Source: Allobosea lathyri (GTDB lineage: Bacteria > Pseudomonadota > Alphaproteobacteria > Rhizobiales > Beijerinckiaceae). From it: DNA of 64,000 nt. This document shows positions 25,997 through 34,832 of the stretch, in pieces. Every line of letters starts with the position of its first letter. Position 1 is the first letter of the stretch. The notes beneath the pieces were generated by a model. That model searched no databases. It was not told the DNA's origin and worked only from the letters and a program-made list of their open reading frames with translations. The stretch covers positions 1-64,000 of the forward strand of contig NZ_FNUY01000019.1 of assembly GCF_900108245.1 (NCBI RefSeq). Direction: 5' to 3'. The position numbers and the translations under genes were made by a program.

Positions 25997-26827
25997 TTAA
26001 ATGAGCGAGACGATGAACCGGCCGGCGATGACGAGCAGGAACAGGCCAAAAGCAACTTCGAGCCGTCGCTTGGACAAACGGTGGGCGAGGCGCGCGCCGA
26101 TCGGGGCCGTCCAGATCGAGGTCGGGATGAAGAGCAGGAAGCCGATGAAGGAGACATAGCCGAGCGACAGCGGCGGCAGCAGGTCCATCTTTGGCCAGCC
26201 AGCATAGATGAAGCCGAGCGCGCCGGGGATCGAGATCAGGACGCCCAGCCCCGAGGAGGTCGCGACGGCCTGGTGGATCGGGCGGCCATAAAACGTCATG
26301 AACAGGCTCGAAAGCTGGCCGCCGCCGATGCCCATCAGGGCCGACAGCACGCCGATGACACCGCCATAGATCGTCATAAGCCCCTTGCCGGGCATTTCGG
26401 TCCCGAGCTGCCAGCGATCCGAGGCGAAAAGCAGGCGCAGCGCGCTCGCGACCGCGACGACGACGAAGACGATCTTGAACAGGTCGGGCGGCGCGAAGCG
26501 GGCGATGTAGCTGCCCAAGATCACTCCGAGCACGACCGGCACGGCCCAAACCTTGAGGATGTCGAGATCGACCAGCCCCTTGGCGCGATGGGCGTTGAAG
26601 GAGCGGATCGAGGTCGGGATGATGATCGCCAGCGAGGTGCCGACGCAGAGCGGCATCCTGACCTCTTCGGGCACTCCGATGACGCGGAAGATTTCGTAGA
26701 GGATCGGCACGATGACGGCACCTCCGCCGACGCCGAAGAGGCCTGCAAGAACGCCGGTGAAGGCACCCGCCACGACAAGCGACGCTGCGAGAAAGGCGAG
26801 TTCGTTCAGCGGAATTCCAGCAAGCAT
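25997..26827 (-). CDS. TauE/SafE-family sulfite/sulfonate exporter
   Basis: A 276-residue membrane protein with eight or so hydrophobic segments in two repeats. The repeats carry GLFGVGGGAVIVPILYE (residues about 28-45) and SALMGIGGGQLSSLFM (about 160-175), the family signature. It exports small anions such as sulfite or sulfoacetate. It is the last gene of the minus-strand amino-acid-conjugate operon, 88 bases after the gamma-glutamyltransferase. The partial gene at the right window edge is strongly similar from its first residues on. Confidence 0.88.
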   Translation of the reverse strand: MLAGIPLNELAFLAASLVVAGAFTGVLAGLFGVGGGAVIVPILYEIFRVIGVPEEVRMPLCVGTSLAIIIPTSIRSFNAHRAKGLVDLDILKVWAVPVVLGVILGSYIARFAPPDLFKIVFVVVAVASALRLLFASDRWQLGTEMPGKGLMTIYGGVIGVLSALMGIGGGQLSSLFMTFYGRPIHQAVATSSGLGVLISIPGALGFIYAGWPKMDLLPPLSLGYVSFIGFLLFIPTSIWTAPIGARLAHRLSKRRLEVAFGLFLLVIAGRFIVSLI

Positions 26828-26915
26828 GACTCAGTCCTGTAGCGGGTGATGGCCTGCATCGCATATTGTCGCGACGGCTAAGCGGACGTTCGAGTGAGTC
26901 GACTGCTCTTGGGCG

Positions 26916-28496
26916 TCACATCCCCAGAGCGCAGCCGTCCTTGCGCTGGTCGGATCCGGCGATCAGGGTCCGGTTTGCGCGGTCGATCCAGATCGCCTGG
27001 CTGCCACCCAGGGGTAACTGGCGTGGCTTGAGAACATGCCCGCGCCGCACCAATTCGGCGAGATCGGCCTCGGGGATCGTCGGCTCGACTTCGAGCACGC
27101 CGCCGTGGGCGAAGGATCGCGGGGCATCCATCGCCTGCTGGATGTCGAGCCCGAGGTCGAGCATGTTGGAGAGAAACTGCGCGTGCCCGGCAGCCTGGTA
27201 ATGGCCACCCATGACGCCGAAGGGCATGGCGACCTGACCATCCTTGCGAAGCAGGCCGGGGATGATCGTATGCAGCGGTCGCTTGCGGGGCGCGATGGCG
27301 TTGGGATGCCCCTTGATGATGCGGAAAGACGAACCGCGGCTGTGTAGCAGGACGCCCGTCGTCGGGTCGACATGGCCGGAGCCGAAGCCGTCGAAGATCG
27401 AGTTGATAAAAGAGATCGCATTGCCGTCACGATCCACCACGCAGAGGTAGATCGTATCCTTGTGCTCGGGTTCGGACCACAGCACTGGAGTCGAAGCGCG
27501 GTCGAGGCGTATTCGGGCGCGCAGGATGTCGATGATCTCGTCGCTCAACATCGACATCGGCTCGGGGCAGAAAGCCGGGTCGGCAAGATAGGCGTCGCGG
27601 TGGTGATAAGCGAGCTTAGTCGCCTCGGCATGGAGATGAATGCGATCAACCGGCGACAGCGCGGCGATGTCGAAGCCTTCGAGTATCTTCAGGATCATCA
27701 GCGCGATGATGCCCTGGCCGTTCGGAGCGCACTCGACCACTTCATAGCCGCGATAGCTTGCAGAGACGGGAGTGGCGTAATCGGCGCCGTCCTGGGCCTC
27801 GGCGAAATCCTCCAGCGTATGCAGACCGCCCAAGCCGTTCAAATAAGCGACGAGCGATTGCGCGGTTTTGCCCGTATAGAAAGCTGCCGCGCCGTCGCGG
27901 CCAATCTCGCGCAGGCGCTGGCCGAGCAGGGGCTGGTGGTGGCGCTCGCCCTGTTTGGGCGCGCGGCCGCCGGGCAGGAAGGTCGCCGTTGCGCCTGCGG
28001 TCCTGGCGAGCAGATCGACCTCGCCGGCCCAGTCGCAGGCGACGCGGGCGGCGACCGGATAGCCGGTCTCGGAGTAGTCGATCGCGCGCTCGAACAGCCG
28101 CGACAGCGGCAACCGGCCGTAGTCGCGATGGAGTTTCGACCAGGCCGCAATCGCGCCGGGAACCGTTACGGAATGCGGGCTAGTCTGGCCAATCTCGTTG
28201 ACGCCGAGCGATAGCAACCGCTCGACGGTCGCTGCGGCGGGCGCGCGCCCGCTGCCGTTCAGGCCGACGACCTCGCCCCCCGCCGGCTGGTAGAGCACGA
28301 AGCAGTCGCCGCCGATGCCGGTCATCAGCGGATCGGCAACGCATTGCACGGCCACCGCGGCGATCGCGGCGTCGACCGCATTCCCGCCGGCACCCAGGAT
28401 GTCTAGTCCGGCAGCCGTCGCCAGCGGGTGCGAGGTCGCGATCGCGGCATTGCCAGCAATCAGGGGTGCGCGGCCGGGGCGGAAGAAATCGTGCAT
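26916..28496 (-). CDS. gamma-glutamyltransferase-family protein (Ntn hydrolase)
   Basis: A 526-residue member of the gamma-glutamyltranspeptidase family. The proenzyme cleaves before a threonine that becomes the nucleophile; the candidate is Thr348 in PEHKDTIYLCVVDRDG. Also present are the N-terminal SHPLATAAGLDILGAGGNAVDAA and TGIGGDCFVLY and the C-terminal KRPLHTIIPGLL. No signal peptide is evident, unlike E. coli GGT, so it is probably cytoplasmic and of the YwrD-like branch. Members hydrolyse gamma-glutamyl amides or glutathione. It lies between an ABC importer and a TauE exporter, suggesting import of a gamma-glutamyl or sulfur-containing conjugate followed by export of a sulfur product. 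A paralogue is at 60977. Confidence 0.85.
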   Translation of the reverse strand: MHDFFRPGRAPLIAGNAAIATSHPLATAAGLDILGAGGNAVDAAIAAVAVQCVADPLMTGIGGDCFVLYQPAGGEVVGLNGSGRAPAAATVERLLSLGVNEIGQTSPHSVTVPGAIAAWSKLHRDYGRLPLSRLFERAIDYSETGYPVAARVACDWAGEVDLLARTAGATATFLPGGRAPKQGERHHQPLLGQRLREIGRDGAAAFYTGKTAQSLVAYLNGLGGLHTLEDFAEAQDGADYATPVSASYRGYEVVECAPNGQGIIALMILKILEGFDIAALSPVDRIHLHAEATKLAYHHRDAYLADPAFCPEPMSMLSDEIIDILRARIRLDRASTPVLWSEPEHKDTIYLCVVDRDGNAISFINSIFDGFGSGHVDPTTGVLLHSRGSSFRIIKGHPNAIAPRKRPLHTIIPGLLRKDGQVAMPFGVMGGHYQAAGHAQFLSNMLDLGLDIQQAMDAPRSFAHGGVLEVEPTIPEADLAELVRRGHVLKPRQLPLGGSQAIWIDRANRTLIAGSDQRKDGCALGM

Positions 28497-28638
28497 CGTA
28501 GAATTCCTTGAAAGGGTTGAGGAGGTCAGGTCTTCACCATGGTTCGGGTCGTTGGCCCGCGCGCGGAGTCTCAGATCTGCGAACGTCTTGCCGTGACGCC
28601 TCAGAAGGCCTTCGGCTCTCCCCGATACGTCTCTCGCC

Positions 28639-29427
28639 TCATCCGGCGAGGAACGTCTTGAAGCGAGCCGATGTCGACCTGTTGAAGACCACGTCGGGCG
28701 GTCCCTGTTCCTCGACGACGCCTTTGTGCAGGAAGATCACCTCGCTTGACACGTCCCGTGCGAAGTTCATCTCGTGGGTCACCACGAGCATCGTTCGGCC
28801 TTCCGCCGCCAATGATCTCATCACCCGAAGCACTTCTCCGACGAGCTCTGGATCAAGGGCCGAGGTCGGCTCGTCGAACAGCATCACGTCGGGCTTTTGC
28901 GCCAGAGCCCTGGCGATGGCTGCCCGTTGTTGCTGACCGCCGGAGAGATGGCTGGGATAATGGTGCCGCTTGTCAGCGATCCCGACTTTTTCGAGCAGGG
29001 CTTCGGCCTCGGCGATGCATTCGGCCCTACCGCGCTTCTGCACATGGACGGGCGCTTCGATCAAATTCTCGAGGATTGTCAAATGCGACCAGAGATTGAA
29101 GCTTTGGAACACCATCGACGCACGGGTTCTAAGCCTGTCGATCTGAGCCTGACGCGCGGGCACGACGCCGCGGTTCGTCTTCTTCAGTTCGATCAATTCC
29201 CCGCCAATGCGGATCTCGCCGCCATCGGGAACCTCGAGCATGTTGATGCAGCGAAGCATTGTCGACTTGCCCGAGCCCGAAGAGCCCAGAATGGAGATCA
29301 CGTCCCCTTTCCTAGCCTCAAGATTGATCCCCTTTAGGACCTCCAATGCCCCGAAGTTTTTGCGAAGGTCCTTGACCGACACGGCGGAAGATCCGGCGCC
29401 CGAACGGGTGGCAAGCTCGTTAGACAT
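28639..29427 (-). CDS. ABC transporter ATP-binding protein, polar amino acid type
   Basis: A 262-residue ATPase with Walker A GSSGSGKSTM, Q-loop MVFQSFNLWSHLT, signature LSGGQQQRAAIARALA, Walker B VMLFDEPTSALD and VVTHEMNFARDV. Similar to HisP/OccP. Its start overlaps the end of the permease gene by 8 bases. It works with the two permeases and the binding protein just upstream in the same operon. Confidence 0.92.
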   Translation of the reverse strand: MSNELATRSGAGSSAVSVKDLRKNFGALEVLKGINLEARKGDVISILGSSGSGKSTMLRCINMLEVPDGGEIRIGGELIELKKTNRGVVPARQAQIDRLRTRASMVFQSFNLWSHLTILENLIEAPVHVQKRGRAECIAEAEALLEKVGIADKRHHYPSHLSGGQQQRAAIARALAQKPDVMLFDEPTSALDPELVGEVLRVMRSLAAEGRTMLVVTHEMNFARDVSSEVIFLHKGVVEEQGPPDVVFNRSTSARFKTFLAG

Positions 29428-30145
29428 GTGCGATCTCCGAAGGAAGAATGCTGCCCGGAGCCGCCCGAAGATGTGGCGACAGCCACCGCTCGACCGCCGC
29501 GATTGTCTGGGCGACCATGAAGTTGATCGCCAGGTAGATGGCGCCCGCCATGACGAAAACCTCGATGACGCGGAACGACTCGGCTATCAGCTTCGCCGCC
29601 AGACCGGTGACTTCCATCATTGTGATGACGGAGGCCAGGGACGTGCTCTTGATCATGATGATGATTTCGCTTCCGTAAGCTGGCAGGGCCTGGCGCAGCG
29701 CGATCGGAATAATGATCCTACGATACAGCAGCAGGCCGGACATGCCGACGGCCCGCGCCGCCTCCACCTGGGCGGCCGGAACCGACAGAAGACCACCACG
29801 GACGACTTCGCTGGCATAGGCGGCCGCGTTGAGCGTGAGCGCGAGGAGCGCGCACCAATAGGGCTCGCGCAGGAACGGCCAAAGGCCCCAGGCCTGGAGC
29901 GTGGGCCTGAACTGGCCCAGTCCGTAATAGATCAAGAATATCTGCACGAGCAGCGGAGTGCCGCGGAAGAACGAGACGTATCCGATCGCAGTAGCCCGCG
30001 CCGGTGCGACGTCGGACATCCGCAGCCAGGCGAGCCCGATCGCCAGGATGGAGGCGGCCACCATCGACACGGCCGCGAGATTTAGCGTCAGCGGAAGTCC
30101 GCGTAACAGCGAGACGAAGGCTTCCGCCATGAATGGCATGTCCAT
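29420..30145 (-). CDS. ABC transporter permease, polar amino acid type (HisM-like)
   Basis: A 241-residue inner-membrane protein: LPLTLNLAAVSMVAASILAI, GYVSFFRGTPLLVQIFLIYY, and the EAA loop ASEVVRGGLLSVPAAQVEAA. Together with the other permease gene it should form a heterodimeric channel. Start chosen at the ATG 30145 because it overlaps the preceding stop (TAATG) and directly precedes the family sequence; longer readings overlap the other permease. Confidence 0.88.
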   Translation of the reverse strand: MDMPFMAEAFVSLLRGLPLTLNLAAVSMVAASILAIGLAWLRMSDVAPARATAIGYVSFFRGTPLLVQIFLIYYGLGQFRPTLQAWGLWPFLREPYWCALLALTLNAAAYASEVVRGGLLSVPAAQVEAARAVGMSGLLLYRRIIIPIALRQALPAYGSEIIIMIKSTSLASVITMMEVTGLAAKLIAESFRVIEVFVMAGAIYLAINFMVAQTIAAVERWLSPHLRAAPGSILPSEIAHV

Positions 30146-30861
30146 TAGGCCATTCTCCCGAAACCTTTGGACATACGCGCCTCGACCACGTTGAATATGC
30201 GCGTCGAAGAAATCGCGATGATGAAATAGATCACGCACGATAGAATATAAAATTCGAATGGCCGTCCCGTCGAACCGGCGGCGACGTGCGACTGCCGCAG
30301 AAGTTCGACGAGCCCTGTGATAGATATCAACGCCGATTCCTTGAGGACGAGCTGCCATACATTGCCCAGTCCCGGCATAGCCAAACGCAGAACCTGGGGA
30401 ATAACGATGCGGCGAAACATCAGGACGCTCCTCATCCCCACGGAGCGGGCAGCCTCCAGTTCACCGCGGCTGACGGACTGGAACGCGCCGCGAAAAACCT
30501 CGGCCTGGTACGCCCCCGAAATCACCCCGATGGCGGCGGCGCCAGAGGCGAAGGCCGGAACGCCGACGAACCCGTCGGCTCCGAACATCCGGCCCGCTGA
30601 AGTCAGGAGTGCGCTCCCGCCGAAATAAAATAGGTAGATGACCAGCAGGTCGGGAATGCCGCGCAGGACCGTCGTATAACCGTTCGCCGCGGCACGGACG
30701 ACGCCATTGCCTCTCAGCTTCGCCCAGGCGACGAGGCTGCCGATGATCGAGCCCAGCACGAACCCGCAGGCGGCGACGGACAGCGTCATACCCGTCGCCT
30801 TCAACAGAGCGCCGCCCCACCCGGTCGGCCCGAATCCGAACAATGTCAGGATGTCTTCCAT
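30145..30861 (-). CDS. ABC transporter permease, polar amino acid type (HisQ-like)
   Basis: A 238-residue inner-membrane protein: LLKATGMTLSVAACGFVLGS, GYTTVLRGIPDLLVIYLFYF and the EAA loop YQAEVFRGAFQSVSRGELEA. It resembles HisQ/OccQ. It follows the binding-protein gene by about 90 bases and overlaps the second permease start by one base. Confidence 0.88.
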   Translation of the reverse strand: MEDILTLFGFGPTGWGGALLKATGMTLSVAACGFVLGSIIGSLVAWAKLRGNGVVRAAANGYTTVLRGIPDLLVIYLFYFGGSALLTSAGRMFGADGFVGVPAFASGAAAIGVISGAYQAEVFRGAFQSVSRGELEAARSVGMRSVLMFRRIVIPQVLRLAMPGLGNVWQLVLKESALISITGLVELLRQSHVAAGSTGRPFEFYILSCVIYFIIAISSTRIFNVVEARMSKGFGRMA

Positions 30862-30951
30862 CGGAGCCTGTCGTTTGACTTGCGGAATGTTGTGCGAGAG
30901 GCGCGACGGCGGGTTGGGCCGCGCGCCTGAAGCAAGATTCAGACTCTGGCG

Positions 30952-31809
30952 TTAGCGCTTGTATTGCGGGGTCGCGTCGTAGCCGAAATACTTCTCGGAG
31001 ATATTCTTGTAAGTGCCGTCCGCGAATGACGCGATCAGCGCCTCGTCGAGCATGGCCTTCAGTTTCACGTCCGACTTGCGCAAGCCGATCGAGGAGCCGT
31101 TTCCAAAGACGCCACCGATGAAGCGCGGGCCGGCCGTCAGCATGTCGCGGTTGCCGGGCTTCTTGGCGGCATCGAGGATGTAGTTGTACGACGCCACGAT
31201 GGCGTCGATGCGCCCTGCAGACAGATCTAGATCATGCTGCGTGGTCGCCTTGTACTCGCGGACATCGACGATTCCCTTGAGGTATCGATCGAGGAAGGAC
31301 GCGTTGATGCTCGCAGCCTGCACGCCGATCGTCTTGCCTTTCAACGCGGCCTTCAGCTTCTCGATCTTGTCCAGCGCCGACGCCTCGTCGTTCAGGTTGA
31401 TGAGCTCGCCTTTGAACGGCAGCGCTTCCAGCGGGCCGCCCTTCTGGATGCCGAAGGTTTGCCCGCCTGTGGCATAGGGCTGTGAGAACGCAATCACCTC
31501 GGCGCGCTTTGCCGTGGCGCTCATGCCGGACATGACCGCATCGATCTTGCCGACGTTCAGCGCGGGAATGAGTCCGTCAAAATCCTGGACGATGAAGCTG
31601 CATTCGAGCTTCGCACGCCGACAGATGTCCTCAGCGAGATCGATCTCGAGCCCCTTTAGCTTGCCGCCCTCCTCGTAATTCCACGGCGCGAAGCTGCCTT
31701 CGGTGCCGATGGTGATCTTGGTCCACTGCTTTTCCTGCGCGTTCGCGCCGTGACCCAACAACAGACCCACGACCGCGACGGCCGCGATGATCGAATTAAA
31801 TGACGTCAT
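30952..31809 (-). CDS. ABC transporter substrate-binding protein, LAO/octopine type (family 3)
   Basis: A 285-residue periplasmic protein with signal peptide (residues 1-24, cleavage after GANA). Mature blocks: ITIGTEGSFAPWNYEEGGKL, GLEIDLAEDICRRAKLECSF, DFDGLIPALNVGKIDAVMSG and a C-terminal ASFADGTYKNISEKYFGYD. It resembles lysine/arginine/ornithine and octopine binding proteins. An insertion around residues 125-150 (LPFKGELINLNDEASALDKI) is present in the octopine/nopaline branch. This fits uptake of a basic or conjugated amino acid, in line with the amidohydrolases downstream and upstream. Confidence 0.88.
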   Translation of the reverse strand: MTSFNSIIAAVAVVGLLLGHGANAQEKQWTKITIGTEGSFAPWNYEEGGKLKGLEIDLAEDICRRAKLECSFIVQDFDGLIPALNVGKIDAVMSGMSATAKRAEVIAFSQPYATGGQTFGIQKGGPLEALPFKGELINLNDEASALDKIEKLKAALKGKTIGVQAASINASFLDRYLKGIVDVREYKATTQHDLDLSAGRIDAIVASYNYILDAAKKPGNRDMLTAGPRFIGGVFGNGSSIGLRKSDVKLKAMLDEALIASFADGTYKNISEKYFGYDATPQYKR

Positions 31810-31859
31810 GATCCCCTCGTTCTCTTTGGTTTGAATTGATGTCGGTGGACGATCGTTTC

Positions 31860-33281
31860 TCAGGCCTCGGCCATCGCCAGCGGCGGGGCCGTATCGGGAC
31901 CAACGGGATTGTTGAAATCGTTCTTGGCCCGAAACACGTCGAATTCGGTCTTGGCCGCTTTCAGGAGGTCAGGGTCGGCGAAGATGTCTTTCGCCACCCC
32001 GGCCATCGCCTTCGCGGCCAAAGCGATGCCCTTGTGAGCCGCCGGCGCCTTGCCTTGCGCGACGAGTTGCCAGGAATGTCCGGGCGTGCCGACCGCGTAG
32101 CACGCGACGCGACACTGGACCGTCGGAACGACCCAGCTCACCGTGCCCACATCCGTCGAGCCGACAGATTCCGTCAAGACGCGGCCGGGCAAGTACACGT
32201 CGTTCGACAGCGGCTCATCGCTCACGGCCAGTCCGTGTCGTCCATAGGAAGCTTCTATATCCTGCGAAGGAATGGACTTCTGGATCTCGGCCGCGAACGG
32301 CTTGTCGGTCTCGTCGAAGCCGGGGCCGCCGAGACGCATCAGGTTGCGGTGCATCAGCGACTCGAGAGGCGCATTACCGACGAGATTGGCCTCGCCGGAC
32401 AGCTGTTTGCTCTCGACCGTCGTCTCGGTCATCAAGGCGGCGCCATCGGCGATCTTCTTGACCCGTTCGACGAGGCTCCACATGTCATGAAGCGTTCGTG
32501 CCCTGACCAGATGGCGGACGACCGCGCGCGCCTGCACCACGTTCGGCGCAATTCCGCCGCCATCCACGAGCGCATAGTGAACTCGTGCTGTCGACGGCAT
32601 GTGCTCGCGCATGTAGTTGACGCCGATATTCATCAGCTCGATGGCGTCCAGCGCGCTTCGACCCAGTTCGGGCGCAGCGGCGGCATGGGAGGCGCGTCCG
32701 TTGAAGGTGAACTCCAGTTCGACGCAGGCGAGCGACACCGCTTCGGTGACGCCGGTGAACGTCGCAGGATGCCAACTGATCGCGATGTCGACGTCGTCGA
32801 AGGTACCCGCCTTGACCATGAAGCTCTTCGACGACCCCCCTTCCTCAGCCGGACAGCCATAGTAGCGGACCCGGCCCGGAATGTTATTCTCGGCCAGCCA
32901 TTGCTTCAGGCTCGCGGCCGCCAGTAAGGCGGCCGAACCCAGCATGTTGTGGCCGCAGCCATGGCCCGAGCCGCCCGTGACGATTGGATCCTGCTGTGCC
33001 ACGCCGGCCCGCTGGCTCAAGCCGGGCAATGCGTCATATTCGCCAAGGATGGCGATCACCGGACCGCCGGCGCCGGCCTCTCCCATGACAGCAGTCGGAA
33101 TGCCGGCAATCCCGGACGACACCGCGAACGCTTCACGCTCCAGAACGGCGGTATGTTCGGCTGCCGCATGGAATTCCTGGTAGTTCAGCTCCGGCTTGTC
33201 CCAAATCCGGTCGCTGAGACCGAAATACGCAGGCGCCTTTGCATCGACAATCGTCCAGATCCGGTCTTCATTCTTCGACAT
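31860..33281 (-). CDS. M20-family amidohydrolase, AbgB-like (p-aminobenzoyl-glutamate hydrolase type)
   Basis: A 473-residue M20 peptidase. Metal-site segments: GGSGHGCGHNMLGSAALLAA, YGCPAEEGGSSKSFM (Glu-Glu pair), and AISWHPATFTGV. The dimerisation domain begins at NGRASHAAAAPELGRSALDA. The length and C-terminal SVGSTDVGTVSWVVPTVQCR match AbgB, which splits p-aminobenzoyl-glutamate, and relatives acting on N-acyl amino acids. No signal peptide. It is 50 bases upstream of the binding-protein gene in the same operon, so it likely acts on what that importer brings in. Confidence 0.85.
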   Translation of the reverse strand: MSKNEDRIWTIVDAKAPAYFGLSDRIWDKPELNYQEFHAAAEHTAVLEREAFAVSSGIAGIPTAVMGEAGAGGPVIAILGEYDALPGLSQRAGVAQQDPIVTGGSGHGCGHNMLGSAALLAAASLKQWLAENNIPGRVRYYGCPAEEGGSSKSFMVKAGTFDDVDIAISWHPATFTGVTEAVSLACVELEFTFNGRASHAAAAPELGRSALDAIELMNIGVNYMREHMPSTARVHYALVDGGGIAPNVVQARAVVRHLVRARTLHDMWSLVERVKKIADGAALMTETTVESKQLSGEANLVGNAPLESLMHRNLMRLGGPGFDETDKPFAAEIQKSIPSQDIEASYGRHGLAVSDEPLSNDVYLPGRVLTESVGSTDVGTVSWVVPTVQCRVACYAVGTPGHSWQLVAQGKAPAAHKGIALAAKAMAGVAKDIFADPDLLKAAKTEFDVFRAKNDFNNPVGPDTAPPLAMAEA

Positions 33282-33608
33282 GACACGATCCCCAGAGCAA
33301 TGTCGCTGCGATGCGCGAGCAGGCTGTGCTTGGGCAACATATCTTCCACTTTATGCAGCGCCATTCGGCGTTCTTGGCGGTGACATTGCTGAATATCGGC
33401 GTAGATTGAACTCAAACGACGGATTTGTGCGCCTGGCCACAGGAACGGCAGAGAAGCTGATTTTTTGATCGCCCCGATCCTATGATCGTTCGGTACATCA
33501 TCGTGACGCTGACAGGTAAACCTGAGCTGAGCGCGAAGTTCGACGTCGCCTTGTTCCCAAGCTCTTTCCGAGATGTCCCGGTATTTGGTCGATCCCGTCG
33601 TGGACGGG
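33282..33608. other. gap of 327 bases without a recognisable gene
   Basis: This gap separates the two M20 genes on the minus strand. A long minus-strand reading crosses it from the upstream gene, but it has no family pattern I recognise and overlaps both neighbours in a wrong frame. Base composition is somewhat lower in GC than the flanks. It may contain a promoter for the AbgB-like gene and importer, or decayed coding sequence. Confidence 0.4.
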
Positions 33609-34829
33609 TCAGGGGATGATTGCTGGTGATGAACGATCATCTGCATCGAGGAAGCGTCTTGCGGCGGCAACCAGCGTCGCCACGCCGAGCGGCAGCGCTG
33701 CCTCGTCGACCCGAAACTGCGGGTGGTGCAGAGGGTGCACGCTACCGGCAGACTCATCGCGGATGCCAAGCCTGAAATAGACCGACGGGCATGCCTCACT
33801 GTAGAAGCCGAAATCGTCTGCGGCCGCCCACCCGGGAAGCGCGACGAAGGCGCTCTCGCCTGCGACCTCCCGGATTAGTTGGACCATGGCAGCATCGTTC
33901 TGGACCGATGGTTCGCCTGTCGTGATCTCGATCTCGGCTTCGCCGCGATGGAGGGCAGCGATTCCGACTACGATGTCCCGCAGGCGCCCGTGGGCCCGCC
34001 AGCGGGTTTCGGGTTTCCCACACCGGATCGTTCCTTTGAGGACCGCGTGATCGGAGACGACGTTGTAACTGGCGCCGGCCTGGAATGCGGTCACCGAGAC
34101 AATCAGCGCATCGAAGGCGTCGGTTTCCCGCGAGACGATCTTCTGCATTTCGGCAATGATCGCCGTGCCGATCGCGATCGCGTCCACGCCCTGATGGGGC
34201 GTGGCGGCATGGGCGGAGCGTCCCCTGATCGTGATGTCGAAAATGTCGGACGAGAGCGTGACCGAACCGCTGACCGCTCCAAGTCGGCCGGTCTCCAGAT
34301 AGGGGTCGACGTGGATGCCGATGGCGGCATCGACACCCTGCAGTCGCTTCTCCTCGTGGACCACGCGCCGGCCGCCGAGAGGTTCCGCCTCCTCTGCTGG
34401 CTGGAAGATCATCCTGACCGTGCCGCGAAACTGATGGCGGGAGCGGTGGAGGAGCGCAGCGGTCGCCAACCCCATTGCGGTATGGGCGTCATGGCCGCAA
34501 GCGTGCATGATACCAGGCCTGGTCGACGAGAACGCGACCCCCGATCGCTCTTCGATCGGCAGAGCGTCGATATCGGCACGGATGGCGAGCGTCCGATGGG
34601 AATTGCCGGCCGTCCCGATGATATCGACGACAGCCCCCGTGCCGCCCGCCGACTCCGCATCGCCGATGCCTTTTTCCCTAAGCCAGCTTCGAATGAAGGC
34701 CTGTGTGTGATGCTCGTCGTTGGACAGCTCAGGGTGAGCGTGGAGATAGCGACGCGCCGCGATCATCTCGTCGTGCAAGGCTTGATCGAGCGCGACGACG
34801 GCCTGAGAGTTGGAACTGGCTGACGTCAT
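33609..34829 (-). CDS. M20-family amidohydrolase (hippurate hydrolase/IAA-amino acid hydrolase type)
   Basis: A 406-residue M20D-type enzyme. Visible parts: RRYLHAHPELSNDE, the metal cysteine/histidine block IMHACGHDAHTAMGLATA (Cys111, His113), the Glu pair in IFQPAEEAEPLGG, and the lid-domain GRSAHAATPHQGVDAI. Such enzymes cleave N-acyl amino acids, including hippurate and indoleacetyl amino acids. The gene follows the M24 hydrolase by only 3 bases, so the two are coupled. With the AbgB-like gene it gives this operon two amide-splitting enzymes of related type. Confidence 0.87.
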   Translation of the reverse strand: MTSASSNSQAVVALDQALHDEMIAARRYLHAHPELSNDEHHTQAFIRSWLREKGIGDAESAGGTGAVVDIIGTAGNSHRTLAIRADIDALPIEERSGVAFSSTRPGIMHACGHDAHTAMGLATAALLHRSRHQFRGTVRMIFQPAEEAEPLGGRRVVHEEKRLQGVDAAIGIHVDPYLETGRLGAVSGSVTLSSDIFDITIRGRSAHAATPHQGVDAIAIGTAIIAEMQKIVSRETDAFDALIVSVTAFQAGASYNVVSDHAVLKGTIRCGKPETRWRAHGRLRDIVVGIAALHRGEAEIEITTGEPSVQNDAAMVQLIREVAGESAFVALPGWAAADDFGFYSEACPSVYFRLGIRDESAGSVHPLHHPQFRVDEAALPLGVATLVAAARRFLDADDRSSPAIIP

Positions 34830-34832
34830 CGC

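Noticed and set aside
25682..26842. A 386-codon open reading on the plus strand
   Set aside because: Antisense to the TauE/SafE gene; the Glu/Asp/Arg-rich product is typical of the reverse frame of a membrane protein gene.
33185..33799. A 204-codon minus-strand gene filling the 33282-33608 gap
   Set aside because: It overlaps both M20 genes in a wrong frame and has no recognisable domain.
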